A stretch of 64,000 nucleotides of DNA from WTGU01 sp965242855 (GCA_965242855.1 OZ251509.1:2666001-2730000), one strand, 5' to 3'. Shown: positions 51,261 through 60,322, numbered from the stretch's first letter. Notes: generated by a model not told the origin, from the sequence alone. A program made the numbers and translations.

Positions 51261-52094
51261 ATGCGGAAGGTGAGGCTGCCGTCGGGGGATGCGGTCGCGG
51301 CGCTCGGCCAGGGGACGTGGCGCATGGGCGAGCGCCGCGCGGCGTTCGACGCGGAGGTCGCGGCGCTCCGCCACGGCATCGATCGCGGCATGACGCTGAT
51401 CGACACGGCGGAGATGTACGGCGACGGCGGCTCGGAACGGGTGGTGGGCGAGGCGATCCGCGGCCGGCGCGACGCGGTCTATCTGGTGAGCAAGGCGTTG
51501 CCGCAGAACGCCGGGCGCAAACGCTTGGCGAAGACGTGCGAAGCCAGCCTCGAACGCCTGGCGACGGATTATCTCGACCTCTACCTGCTGCACTGGCGCG
51601 GCGGCGTGCCCCTCGCCGAAACCGTCGAAGGGTTCCTCGCCCTGCGGGAAGCCGGCAAGATCCGCCATTTCGGGGTCAGCAATTTCGACACCGACGACAT
51701 GGCCGCGCTGTGGGAGACCGCCGGCGGCCCCGCCTGCCAGACCAATCAGATTCTCTACAACCTCACGCGGCGCTGGCCGGAGGCGTCGCTGCGCGCCTGG
51801 TGCGAGAACCGGGGCCTGCCGCTGATGGTGTATTCGCCCCTCGAACAAGGGCGGCTGCCGGAAGACGGCGCCCTCGCCGCCACGGCCCGGAAGCACGGCG
51901 CGACGGCGATGCAGGTCGCTCTCGCCTGGACGCTCCGGCACGCGGATGCGTTCGTCGTGCCCAAGGCCGCGCGGATCGCCCATGTGGAGGAGAACCTCCG
52001 CGCCCTCGACATCGCCCTCGACGCGGACGACCGCGCCGCCCTCGACGCCGCCTTCCCCCCGCCGACCGGCACCGCGCCGCTCGAAGTCCTGTAG
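51261..52094 (+). CDS. Aldo/keto reductase
   Basis: 277 aa, (beta/alpha)8 NADPH oxidoreductase. The catalytic tetrad is visible as LIDTAEMYGDGGSERVVGEA (Asp, Tyr), VSKALPQNAG (Lys) and YLLHWRGGVP (His). HFGVSNFDTDDM and QTNQILYNLTRR are standard; VVPKAARIAHVEENL is the NADP phosphate-binding C-terminus. The start at 51261 has GGGGAGG upstream. Substrate unknown. Confidence 0.9.
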   Translation: MRKVRLPSGDAVAALGQGTWRMGERRAAFDAEVAALRHGIDRGMTLIDTAEMYGDGGSERVVGEAIRGRRDAVYLVSKALPQNAGRKRLAKTCEASLERLATDYLDLYLLHWRGGVPLAETVEGFLALREAGKIRHFGVSNFDTDDMAALWETAGGPACQTNQILYNLTRRWPEASLRAWCENRGLPLMVYSPLEQGRLPEDGALAATARKHGATAMQVALAWTLRHADAFVVPKAARIAHVEENLRALDIALDADDRAALDAAFPPPTGTAPLEVL

Positions 52095-52429
52095 GAGCGG
52101 GCCGGCCCGCCTTTCCCGGCCGCGCTGCCCTCTCCCCCGGGAGAACGGCAAGGTGGCGAGGCTTACGGACCCGTCAACGTCGCTGGCTCCGCTGTGGCCT
52201 CGACCAGCCCGGCGGCACGCCGCCGCTGTTCGGCGACGAGGGATAGCGGATCGAGGGTGCGCACGATCCGCTCCCGCATCGCAAGGGGATGGGCCGCGCC
52301 GCGGCGCCGCAACCCCGTCCCCCGCTTTCGCGGGGGCAGGCTTCCACGACTGGCCGGATGGTGTGCCGGCTCACCGACCGGGCCCGCCTGGCCCTCGGCG
52401 CGGTGGCGCGGCCGGACGGCCGGGCGGGC
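52095..52429. other. Intergenic region with a REP element
   Basis: 335 bases between convergent genes. It holds REP copy 4 at 52319. On the minus strand a 38-codon frame (52163-52279) reads MRERIVRTLDPLSLVAEQRR and may be a tiny gene or a remnant; there is no further support. Confidence 0.5.
52319..52343 (+). repeat. REP-type palindrome, copy 4
   Basis: CCCCCGCTTTCGCGGGGGCA followed by GGCTT, of the AGCAGGCT-like subtype shared with copies at 51140, 53814 and 53959. Confidence 0.65.
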
Positions 52430-53698
52430 TCAGGCGGGCGGGCGCAGGTCGACGGGCGCGCCCATCACCGAACGCGCGGCGGGCGTCGTCTCGGCAACCA
52501 GCCTGCCGCGCTTGAGGACGTGGGTGCAGGCCGGGTTGAGGCGCAGCACGTCGGCCTTGCTGGCGGCGTCGAACACGACCAGATCGGCGCGGCAACCGGG
52601 CGCCACGCCGTAGCCTTCCAGCGCGAGGATGGCGGCGTTGCGCCAGGTCACCATGTCGAAGCAGGCGTCGATCTCGGCCGTGCCGGACATCTGGCAGACG
52701 TGCAGCGTGAGGGACGCCGCCTGGACCATGTCGCCTCGGCCGAGCGGATACCACGGGTCCATGATCGAATCGTGGCCGATGCCGACGGTGACGCCGGCCT
52801 GCCAGAGTTCCTTCACCCGCGTCATCGAGCGCCGCTTCGGGTAGATGTCCTCGCGCCCGAGCAAGATCAGGTTGTCGAACGGGTTGGCGATGACGTTCAG
52901 GCCGCCCTTTTGCAGCCAGCCGAAGAGGCGGAAGGCGTAGGCGTTGGCGTAGGAATGCATGGCGGCGCAATGGCTCGCCGTGACCCGGCCCTGCATCCCG
53001 CGGTAGTAGGATTGGTGGGCCATCACCTCGGTGAAGCGCGAGTTCGGGTCGTCGATCTCGTCGCAATGGACGTCGATCAGGAGGCCGCGCCTCTCGGCCT
53101 CGTCGAAGATCAGTTCGAGGCTGGCCACGCCCGCCTCCCGCGTCGCCTCGTTGTGCGGAATGCCGCCCACCGCATCCGGCCCCATGTCGAGGGCGCGGCG
53201 GAAGAGTTCCGGCCCGCCCGGATGCGAGTGGATGCCGTCCTGGGGGAAGGCCACGACCTGAAGGTCGACCCGGTCCGCCACCTCTTCCTTGACTTCGAGG
53301 AGCGCCCGCATCGACAGCTGGCTCTCGTCCGAGGTGTCGGCATGGGTGCGGATGAAGCCCACGCCCTGGGCCACTTCCCAGTCGATCGCCTGCCGCGCCC
53401 GCGCCTTGACCGCCTCCAGGTCGCGGGTCTCCTTCTGCCGGCCCCATATGGCGATGCCCTCGTGCAGCGTGCCCGAGACGTTGGCTTCGAGGCTCGCGGT
53501 GAGCACGGCGTCGAGATGGACGTGCGGGTCGATCAGCGGCCCCGAGACGAGGCGCCCGTCGCAATCGATCACGGTGCCGGCGTCCGCCGCGATTCCCGGC
53601 TCGACCGCCGCGATGCGCCCGCCCTCGATGGCGACGTCGGCGCGCCGCACCGGCCGGTCCTCGTGCGCGACGAGGGCGTTCTTCAGAATGACGTCCAT
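52430..53698 (-). CDS. Amidohydrolase, cytosine deaminase-like
   Basis: 422 aa, metal-dependent hydrolase of the CodA group. Metal ligands: GPLIDPHVHLDAVLTAS (H-x-H), LIDVHCDEIDDPNSR (His in VHCDE with Asp neighbours), GRVTASHCAAMHSY (His) and VTVGIGHDSIMDPWY (catalytic Asp). The start at 53698 (MDVILKNALVAHED) excludes the REP-containing region upstream. Family members deaminate cytosine, isoguanine, creatinine or related compounds; the substrate here is open. Confidence 0.85.
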   Translation of the reverse strand: MDVILKNALVAHEDRPVRRADVAIEGGRIAAVEPGIAADAGTVIDCDGRLVSGPLIDPHVHLDAVLTASLEANVSGTLHEGIAIWGRQKETRDLEAVKARARQAIDWEVAQGVGFIRTHADTSDESQLSMRALLEVKEEVADRVDLQVVAFPQDGIHSHPGGPELFRRALDMGPDAVGGIPHNEATREAGVASLELIFDEAERRGLLIDVHCDEIDDPNSRFTEVMAHQSYYRGMQGRVTASHCAAMHSYANAYAFRLFGWLQKGGLNVIANPFDNLILLGREDIYPKRRSMTRVKELWQAGVTVGIGHDSIMDPWYPLGRGDMVQAASLTLHVCQMSGTAEIDACFDMVTWRNAAILALEGYGVAPGCRADLVVFDAASKADVLRLNPACTHVLKRGRLVAETTPAARSVMGAPVDLRPPA

Positions 53699-53726
53699 GC
53701 GCGAAGCCTCCTTCTCCTTCGGCGGC

Positions 53727-53750
53727 ATTCCCGCTTTCGCGGGAGTGACG
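53727..53750 (+). repeat. REP-type palindrome, copy 5
   Basis: ATTCCCGCTTTCGCGGGAGT followed by GACG. Same subtype (AATGACG-like tail) as the copy at 3557. Confidence 0.7.
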
Positions 53751-53813
53751 GAGAACCACGGGAATGCCGGGAAGCACAAGACTAATACCAACGGGCGCGG
53801 TTTTCAGGTGCGC

Positions 53814-53836
53814 CCCCCGCTTTCGCGGGAGCAGGC
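53814..53836 (+). repeat. REP-type palindrome, copy 6
   Basis: CCCCCGCTTTCGCGGGAGCA followed by GGC, of the AGCAGGCT subtype. Confidence 0.65.
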
Positions 53837-53958
53837 TCCGCGCCGGGCCCGCTTTTCGCCCGGCGCGCATCGGCCGGCCCCGCGACCGTGATAGCATTCC
53901 CGCGCGGCGCGTTTCATCGAAGGCAGGGCATGGCGGCGGATGGCAGCAGGCGAGGGAC

Positions 53959-53982
53959 CTCCGCTTTCACGGGGACAGGCTT
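53959..53982 (+). repeat. REP-type palindrome, copy 7 (degenerate)
   Basis: CTCCGCTTTCACGGGGACAG followed by GCTT. One arm base is changed (TTTCAC), so the stem is weaker; it lies 24 bases before the TPR-oxygenase start. Confidence 0.55.
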
Positions 53983-54005
53983 ACGCGCGGACGGCCCGCC
54001 CCGCG

Positions 54006-55433
54006 ATGTCGCCGACCCGCGTTCGCGAGGCGGTGCGGCGGGCCGCGCGCTACCGGCGGACCGGCCGGCTCGAAGAGGCGCGGGCGCTCTATCGCGGCGT
54101 GCTCGCCGCGCGGCCCGACCACCGGGAGGCGCTGAAGGCCTGCGCCGTGGTCTCGCTCCAGCTCGACGATGTGGACCAAGCCGTGGCGCTGCTGCGCCGC
54201 GCGGTCGCGCTCGACCAGGGCGACGCCGGCGCGCACAACGACTTCGGCAACGCGCTCCAGGCGGCGGGCCGTCTCGACGAGGCGGCCGCCGCCTACCGCC
54301 GCGCGGTCGCGCTCGCTCCGGCCCTGGCGGAGGCGCATCTCAATCTCGGCCACGCGCTGCGCGGCGCGGGTGATCTCGACGGCGCCGCCGCGTCTTACGC
54401 CGAGGCCGCCCGCCTCCGCCCCGGCCATGCCGGAGCCGTCCTGCATGGCGGGCTGGTCCACCACGCCCGGGGGGAGCCGGAGCCGGCCGCCCGCGCCTTC
54501 CGCCGCGCCATCGCGCTCGACCCGAAGAACGCCGAGGCTCGCTTCGCCCTCGGCAACGCCCTCTACGCGCTGGGCGCGCTCGACGACGCGGTGCGGGCCT
54601 ACGAGGAAGCGGCGGCGCTGAGAGCCGACATTCTCGATGCATCGTTCGAGGTGGGGAAACCCCGCCACGTCCACGCCCATCTCGACAGGGGCGACCCGCG
54701 CGCCGCCGTCGCGGCCTGCGACGATCATCTCGCCCGCCGCCCCGGCGCCAGCGGCGCGCTGGCGATGAAGGCCATCGCTCTCCGGGAGGGCGGCGACGCG
54801 GCGGCCGCGCGGGCGCTGCTCGATTTCGACCGCTTCCTCCGCCCCGTGCGCCGCGCGCCGCCGGCCGGTTTCGCGAGCGTTGCGGCTTTCAACGAAGCGC
54901 TGGCCGCCCATGTCCGCGGCCATCCGACGCTGCGGGACGCGCCCGCGAGTTACTCGATGGAAGGCGGCAAGAGCACGGGCGAGCTCCTGCCCGGCGCCGC
55001 GCCCGCCGTCGCGGCGTTCCGGGAGGCGGTCGCGCGGGCGGTGGAGGAATACCGCGACGCCCTCCCCGCGGCGCCGGACCATCCGTTCGTGGCCGCCGCG
55101 CCGGCGCGCTTCAAGGCCACGGCCTGGGGAGTCGTCCTCGACGCCGGCGCCTGCCAGGTGCCCCACATCCACCCGTCGGCCTGGCTGAGCGGCGTCTATT
55201 ACGTGCGCCTGCCGGAGGCCGTCGTCGACCCCGGCACCGCTCACGCCGGCTGGATCGAGTTCGGCCGCCCCTATTGGGATTTCGAGAGCCGCGCGGAGCC
55301 GGAAACCAGGTTGGTGAAACCCGAGGAGGGCCTGATGCTGCTCTTCCCCTCCTACATGTTCCACCGCACCCTCCCCTTCGCGGGCCCCGGCGAGCGCATC
55401 AGCATCGCCTTCGACATCCTGCGCGAGGGGTGA
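54006..55433 (+). CDS. TPR protein fused to a putative 2OG-Fe(II) oxygenase
   Basis: 475 aa. Residues about 5-230 are six to seven tetratricopeptide repeats (HNDFGNALQAAGRLDEAAAA, HLNLGHALRGAGDLDGAAAS). The C-terminal 180 residues match the 2OG-FeII_Oxy_5 pattern: VPHIHPSAWLSGVYYVRLP (Fe-binding His), GWIEFGRPYWDF, and LLFPSYMFHRTLPFAGPGER with ERISIAFDI (second His and 2-oxoglutarate Arg). The start at 54006 (MSPTRVREAVRR) is the first that gives TPR sequence. Probably hydroxylates a protein or glycan; TPRs may choose the partner. Confidence 0.82.
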   Translation: MSPTRVREAVRRAARYRRTGRLEEARALYRGVLAARPDHREALKACAVVSLQLDDVDQAVALLRRAVALDQGDAGAHNDFGNALQAAGRLDEAAAAYRRAVALAPALAEAHLNLGHALRGAGDLDGAAASYAEAARLRPGHAGAVLHGGLVHHARGEPEPAARAFRRAIALDPKNAEARFALGNALYALGALDDAVRAYEEAAALRADILDASFEVGKPRHVHAHLDRGDPRAAVAACDDHLARRPGASGALAMKAIALREGGDAAAARALLDFDRFLRPVRRAPPAGFASVAAFNEALAAHVRGHPTLRDAPASYSMEGGKSTGELLPGAAPAVAAFREAVARAVEEYRDALPAAPDHPFVAAAPARFKATAWGVVLDAGACQVPHIHPSAWLSGVYYVRLPEAVVDPGTAHAGWIEFGRPYWDFESRAEPETRLVKPEEGLMLLFPSYMFHRTLPFAGPGERISIAFDILREG

Positions 55434-55503
55434 GGGCACGATGCGGGCGGGGCACCCACACACCCGGCTTTATGAGTTGGCGTGGGCGTCCCGGATGATG
55501 GTT

Positions 55504-56415
55504 TCAAGGGTTTTCGCGTTTCGACAGGGCAACACCCATGAGTTCGGAAAAGTCGCTTTCCGAGAGTATCTGAATATCCGCTCCTTTCCCGATCAGCGTT
55601 TCCGCCTTCCGATGTTTGTTACTTTTATCGTAGCCGTTCATCCTTCTCTTGTCCTGAACACCCACCACAATCATGGTAACTTTTTTGGTGACGTTGTCGA
55701 TTACATTACATCCGGCCGCCGCAGCCATATCGGCTGCTCCCCGTCGTGAAATACCGAGCTTGCCTGTGAATACGATTGTTTCGCCGTACAGCGCTCCCTC
55801 CACACTTCCCACTCGCTTTACACTTCCCACTCGCTTTTCTGACGGCGCACCCCTGGAAGAAGACGGGAAAATGGGACAGTCAACCCGGCGCAGCCATTCT
55901 TCGATGTTTGTCACCCCGGCGGTTGCACATGCACGAAGCACAATCTCCGCGGCTGCTCTCGCGTCTTCCATCGCGTCGTGATGCTTGAATGAGATGTCGA
56001 GACCCCTTGCGATATTATTGAGACCATAGCCACCGCGTCCGTATCTTTCCGGCCATGCGCGGCGAGCGATCCTGGCGCTATCAAGCCATGTAACCTGAAG
56101 TTGTTCGAGGCTGTATCGCGTCATGGCGCGTTCAAATGCAACACGATCGAATGAGGTATGACTCACCAGGACAGAGCCACGCAGCCGAGATCGCAACTCA
56201 TCACGCACCTCCGGGAGGGTAGGGCTGTTCCTGACGTCGTTTTCTCTGATTCCGTGAATTGAGACATTATGCGGATCGAACCAGTCTTCCGGATCAACAA
56301 AGGTTTGCCACTGATCTTTGATTTCACCGTCCCGAACGTGAACGATGCCGATCTGGCAGATGCTCGCGCGATCAGCGTTGGCTGTTTCCACATCGATCGA
56401 GTTGAACGTCAGCAT
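55504..56415 (-). CDS. DnaQ-like 3'-5' exonuclease with C-terminal BRCT domain
   Basis: 303 aa. DEDDh exonuclease signatures: NSIDVETANADRASICQIGI (D and E of Exo I), LVSHTSFDRVAFERAM (Exo II Asp) and HHDAMEDARAAAEIVL (Exo III, H and D). A BRCT domain follows (YGETIVFTGKLGISRRGAAD). The linker repeats VGSVKRVGSVEG from an 18-base tandem duplication at about 55801-55838. GC is well below the flanks, so likely acquired. Related proteins act in DNA repair or alongside mobile elements; no partner gene is present. Confidence 0.85.
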   Translation of the reverse strand: MLTFNSIDVETANADRASICQIGIVHVRDGEIKDQWQTFVDPEDWFDPHNVSIHGIRENDVRNSPTLPEVRDELRSRLRGSVLVSHTSFDRVAFERAMTRYSLEQLQVTWLDSARIARRAWPERYGRGGYGLNNIARGLDISFKHHDAMEDARAAAEIVLRACATAGVTNIEEWLRRVDCPIFPSSSRGAPSEKRVGSVKRVGSVEGALYGETIVFTGKLGISRRGAADMAAAAGCNVIDNVTKKVTMIVVGVQDKRRMNGYDKSNKHRKAETLIGKGADIQILSESDFSELMGVALSKRENP

Positions 56416-56541
56416 ATCCGGTTATTCCTTGGTGCCATCGTCAAACACTTGCTCCATCCCACATCTCGGTGCCAATGCGTTCTGAATCGCTTAATTGAGG
56501 ATAGGAGGTATCGCCGCTTCGTGTCAACGGGCCGTCACGGC

Positions 56542-57417
56542 TTACCCCCGGTCCAGCCGCGCGAAGAGGAGCCAGAAGAAACCGCCCAGGATGGGCAGGG
56601 TGGCGCCCAGGATGATCGTCGAGAGGGAGAAGATGATCGGCACCTGCGATTGATGCGAGGCCGTCATCGTCCAGTTGTAGATTGGCATCGTCGTCTCCGA
56701 GCCGCGCAGGAAGATCGAGCGCAAGAGCTCGTTGAAGGAAAGCAGGAAGCCGAAAATCCCCGCCCCGACGATGCCGGGGCGCAGAATCGGGAACTCGATG
56801 TCCCAGAAGCGACGCCACGCGGTCGCGCCCAGATCCTGCGCGGCCTCCAGGAGACGATGGTCGAAGCGTGTCGCGATGATCAGGACGAGGAGCAGCGAGA
56901 ACGGCAGCGACCACACCAGATGCCCGATGAAGATCGACCACAGGCCGAGCCGCAGGTCCAGGAAGGAACGGATGAAGATGAAGAGCGCGGCGCCCATGGT
57001 GAGGCCCGGCACGAAGAGCGGGATCAGCGCGATCAGCATCACCCCGCCGGGCTTGCGCATCCGCGGCATGGCGCGCCCGACCGCGGTCGCCACGACCATG
57101 CAGACGAGGCCCGTCACCACCCCCATGGCGACGCTTTCGTAAAGCGGCTCCCCCCACTTCTCGAACCCGCCCATCAGCTCGTCGTAATGCTCCATGGTGA
57201 GCGGGTAGGGGATCCCCGAAAGCGGCCGGCCGCTGAACGACATCACCGCGAGCCACACCAGCGGGATGTACATCAGCAGGATCACGATCAACCCGAACCA
57301 CTTGGCGAGCGCCGGCCAGAGCGGCCAGCCCGAAACCCGGCGCCAGAGCAGCGCGCCGCCGTGGCCGATCTGGCCGTCGATGGTCGCGGCCACCCTCTGC
57401 GGCGCCGTCCCGCTCAT
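56542..57417 (-). CDS. ABC transporter permease, PotC-like
   Basis: 291 aa, six or so membrane helices, inner membrane. The coupling-loop EAA motif is LLEAAQDLGATAWRRFWDIE. FIRSFLDLRLGLWSIFIGHL and RGSETTMPIYNWTM are as in spermidine/putrescine permeases. The start at 57417 overlaps the partner permease stop by 4 bases. No ATPase gene follows. Confidence 0.87.
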   Translation of the reverse strand: MSGTAPQRVAATIDGQIGHGGALLWRRVSGWPLWPALAKWFGLIVILLMYIPLVWLAVMSFSGRPLSGIPYPLTMEHYDELMGGFEKWGEPLYESVAMGVVTGLVCMVVATAVGRAMPRMRKPGGVMLIALIPLFVPGLTMGAALFIFIRSFLDLRLGLWSIFIGHLVWSLPFSLLLVLIIATRFDHRLLEAAQDLGATAWRRFWDIEFPILRPGIVGAGIFGFLLSFNELLRSIFLRGSETTMPIYNWTMTASHQSQVPIIFSLSTIILGATLPILGGFFWLLFARLDRG

Positions 57418-58334
57418 CGTCGCAACGCCAGGAAGACGTCGCCGATCGAGCCCAGGCGGCGCGTCGCCAGAACCAGCAGAGTGAGGAGCACCGCCAGAAG
57501 GAAGATGACGAACACCGAGAGCGCGGCGGCCGTCGGGTATTTCAGGTTGCGGATCGCCGCCTCGACCGAGGGCCCCAGCAGGTTGACGAAGCCGCCGCCC
57601 AGCATTTCCGGCTCTACCCAGGTCGCCATCAGCGGCACCATCGTGAAGACGGCCCCGGCGACGATGCCGGGGAGCGAAAGCGGCAGGATGATGTGGAACA
57701 GCACATGCGCCTTGCTCGCCCCCAGGTCGCGGGCCGCCTCCAGATATTCGTCGTCGATGAGGCTCACGACCAGGAAGATGGGGAACACCATCGTCGGGAA
57801 ATAGGGCGCGAGCATCCCGAAATGCACCGCGAACTCGGAGAACAGCATCCACTCCATCGGCTCGGCGATGACGCCGGTCTCCATCAGCACGGTGTTGACG
57901 ATGCCGTTCTTGCCGAGTATGGCGCGCCAGATGATCGTGCGCGAGGAGGGGTCGAGGAAGAAGGGGATGGTCAGCAGCGTGATGATCACCGCCTTGGTGG
58001 CCTTGGACTTGCAGACCTTCGCCAGCCACAGCGCGAAGGGGAAGGCGATCAGAAATTCGACGACCGTGAGCATCAGGACGACGCGCAGCGTGCGCACCGC
58101 CGCGATCCAGCGCCCGGAATCGATCAGGGAATCCCAGGTCTTGAACGAGGCGTCGTAGGACACCTGGTAGTTCTTCATCTCGAAGAAGCTGTGGGCGATC
58201 ATGATCAGGAGCGGCAGGATGACGAGGATCACCCATGCCGCCACGAACGCCGGCACCACCCACCCGCCTGAGAAGAGGTTGGTGTAGCGGGCGCGGAGGG
58301 CGCCGATCCAGCTTTCAGGGGCGGTTTCCGACAT
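57414..58334 (-). CDS. ABC transporter permease, PotB-like
   Basis: 306 aa membrane protein. The EAA coupling motif is YLEAARDLGASKAHVLFHII. LLTIPFFLDPSSRTIIWRAI and GKNGIVNTVLME match the first-permease type of polyamine importers. It follows the binding-protein gene by 65 bases and overlaps the second permease. Confidence 0.87.
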   Translation of the reverse strand: MSETAPESWIGALRARYTNLFSGGWVVPAFVAAWVILVILPLLIMIAHSFFEMKNYQVSYDASFKTWDSLIDSGRWIAAVRTLRVVLMLTVVEFLIAFPFALWLAKVCKSKATKAVIITLLTIPFFLDPSSRTIIWRAILGKNGIVNTVLMETGVIAEPMEWMLFSEFAVHFGMLAPYFPTMVFPIFLVVSLIDDEYLEAARDLGASKAHVLFHIILPLSLPGIVAGAVFTMVPLMATWVEPEMLGGGFVNLLGPSVEAAIRNLKYPTAAALSVFVIFLLAVLLTLLVLATRRLGSIGDVFLALRR

Positions 58335-58399
58335 CGGTCGCCGCGCGGACCGCCCCGGCGCGCAGCACCGGGGCGGTCGTCACCTCGCCAGCGGAGCGG

Positions 58400-59599
58400 T
58401 CAGGCGTTCAGGAACCGCTGCCACTCCTCTTCCATCACGTCGGAATTCGGCGCCGCCGGCTTGCCGAAGAACGGCTTCTCGAACTTCCGGTTGACCTTCA
58501 CCTCGGTCCACTTGAGCTCGTCCACCTGCTCCTGCGGCCAGCCGTTCTCTTCCGCGTATTTCACGCCGAGGTCCATGTTGGGGCCGGCGTAGCCGCGCTG
58601 GATCGCCTGATAGGCGCGGTACTCGCCGGTCATGTAGTAGTTGAGCACCTTGTAGATGTTGTCGACGTTGTCGCGCTCCAGCGCCTTGGTATGGACGTAG
58701 GCGCCGTGGCCCCATTTGTAATAGCCCTCGACCGTGAAGGCGTAGATCACGGTGCCCGGGCCCAGGATGTTGTTGGCCTCCTTGGTGGCCGGCTCCCAGC
58801 AGTTGATCAGGTCGATCTCGCGGTTGCTGAGGAGCTGCACCTGCTCCTCGAAGGCCGCGTGCAGGGAGCGGAACTGCCCGGCGCGCTTGCGCTCCGCCGC
58901 GAAGTCGGCGACCACCCGTGCCTCCTCGCCCGTCATGTTGGCGACATCGGCGATCTCCGCCCGGCCGTGATGCTTGAGGTAGTTGGCGACCTCGGGGCTG
59001 GAAAGCAGCCAGCTGCGGTCCAGCGACACGCGCCCCTTGGTGTCCTCGTCCTCGAACATCTTGCTCCAGCCGATCTCGTCGAGGCCGTTGGGGTTGGCCC
59101 CGATCGCCTCGGGGAAGTAGCCGAAGCTGTCCGCGTTGCCGATGACGGGGACGCCGTATTGCCTGCCGTCGTTGTCCTGGAGAAGGTCGGTGCGTTTCCA
59201 GTCGTCGGAGGTGCGTGCCCAGAGCGTCAGCTCCGGGTGGTCCTCGATGACTTCGGCGTAGTAGCCCTGCGGCCCGAGCACGTCCTCGGTGCCGCCGTCG
59301 AAGATGAAGATGTCGTGGGTTTCGCCGAGATCGTTGGAGATGACGTCACGCATGAACACGCCGATGTCGGCGTTGGTTCCGGTGAACTCCATCGTGATGC
59401 CGATGGCCTTCTCCATGATGCTCCAGTCCTTGAGCTGCGACGTGGTGACGCCGTAGCCCTTGACCGTCGTGGACGCCGCCCGCGCCCGCCCCGATACGGC
59501 CAGCGGGCCGCTCGCCGCGACGGCCACGGCCGCGGTGGCCGCCGTGCCCTTCAATATGTCCCGGCGCGATATGTCGGGTTTCCCCCTCGTCTCGCTCAT
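58400..59599 (-). CDS. ABC transporter substrate-binding protein (spermidine/putrescine-like), Tat-exported
   Basis: 399 aa. The twin-arginine signal is PDISRRDILKGTAATAAVAV. The mature part follows the type II periplasmic binding fold of PotD relatives, with GVPVIGNADSFGYFPEAIG and LINCWEPATKEANNILG. GGAGGAG precedes the ATG at 59599. It heads the operon with the two permeases. The ligand is not proven; polyamines or other small cations are likely. Confidence 0.87.
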   Translation of the reverse strand: MSETRGKPDISRRDILKGTAATAAVAVAASGPLAVSGRARAASTTVKGYGVTTSQLKDWSIMEKAIGITMEFTGTNADIGVFMRDVISNDLGETHDIFIFDGGTEDVLGPQGYYAEVIEDHPELTLWARTSDDWKRTDLLQDNDGRQYGVPVIGNADSFGYFPEAIGANPNGLDEIGWSKMFEDEDTKGRVSLDRSWLLSSPEVANYLKHHGRAEIADVANMTGEEARVVADFAAERKRAGQFRSLHAAFEEQVQLLSNREIDLINCWEPATKEANNILGPGTVIYAFTVEGYYKWGHGAYVHTKALERDNVDNIYKVLNYYMTGEYRAYQAIQRGYAGPNMDLGVKYAEENGWPQEQVDELKWTEVKVNRKFEKPFFGKPAAPNSDVMEEEWQRFLNA

Positions 59600-59729
59600 G
59601 CCGCTCCTCCCGTTCCTTCGCGAGTCTGGCCCCGGCTCGGTTCCCGCAGCCGCCTCGCACCCCGACTCTATACCGGATGGCGCGGCACCGGAACACCGGC
59701 CGCGCGGCGGCCATGGCGTCCTGCGAAGG

Positions 59730-60075
59730 CCGGCTCCGGAACAGCACGTGGGCGGCGAAGGCGCGGCGGTGTCGGATGTCGGCTTGGCCGAACTGCGCGA
59801 TGGCGGATTCCGCAGCGTCGACTTTCGCGAGGCCGTCCGCCTTGTTAGCAGGCTTGGCCGTCGAGCGCGTAGTCCGCTTGATGCTGCTCTCGCCGCAAAG
59901 TGACGAAGGCGCGGATTTCCGAAGGAAACCGTTCCATCGTCTGTTTCTGCCGGCAGGCCTTCGTGGCAGCTCCGCGCTCCAGGGCGCGGTACACCCGATG
60001 CCACGCCGGGCCTCATGTTCTGCCGATGAGCAGATCGGCTGCGGTGCCGGGAGTCCCGTCCGGGATGGATCATGG
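59730..60075 (-). pseudogene. HEPN-like gene remnant
   Basis: Reading the minus strand from about 60075 down: AMIH, then after a frame change TAADLLIGRT, an in-frame TGA (60013-60015), then AWHRVYRALERGAATKACRQ, MERFPSEIRAFVTLRREQHQ and ADYALDGQAC to a TAA (59845-59847); one frame change later KADGLAKVDAAESAIAQFGQ and ADIRHRRAFAAHVLF. The order of an AxxH helix, WRxVYRALxHG, RxEADY-type and RRAFAAHVLF segments is that of small HEPN-fold proteins. At least two frame changes and one stop make it a pseudogene. Confidence 0.5.
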
Positions 60076-60322
60076 GCTTCGTCGCCGCCGCGTCCCTTCG
60101 TACTCCCCCCCCGTACTCCATTGGATGACTTCCATGGATAAGCAAGAAACCATCTATCAGGTCCTGAGCCCAACAAGCCGATGATCTGCAAGTCGTTCGC
60201 CGTCGGGAGCGCGGGGCGGGGTCGAGCCCGGCCTTGGTCCCGGCCGGGAGCCGCCACCGCGCGGCCACAGTCACCGGATACGGCATCTTGTGGTTCCGTC
60301 GCGACTCCATCGCAAAATATGG

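Larger units (their letters stand above)
53699..54005. other. Intergenic region with three REP elements
   Basis: 307 bases between the divergent amidohydrolase and TPR-oxygenase genes. It contains REP copies at 53727, 53814 and 53959, the densest cluster in the window. No gene is seen; a promoter for either side is not obvious. Confidence 0.65.

Noticed and set aside
47432..51406. 1324-aa open frame on the minus strand opposite the autotransporter
   Set aside because: Its translation is His/Arg/Asp-rich antisense of the beta repeats; the plus-strand gene has signal peptide, barrel and terminal Phe.
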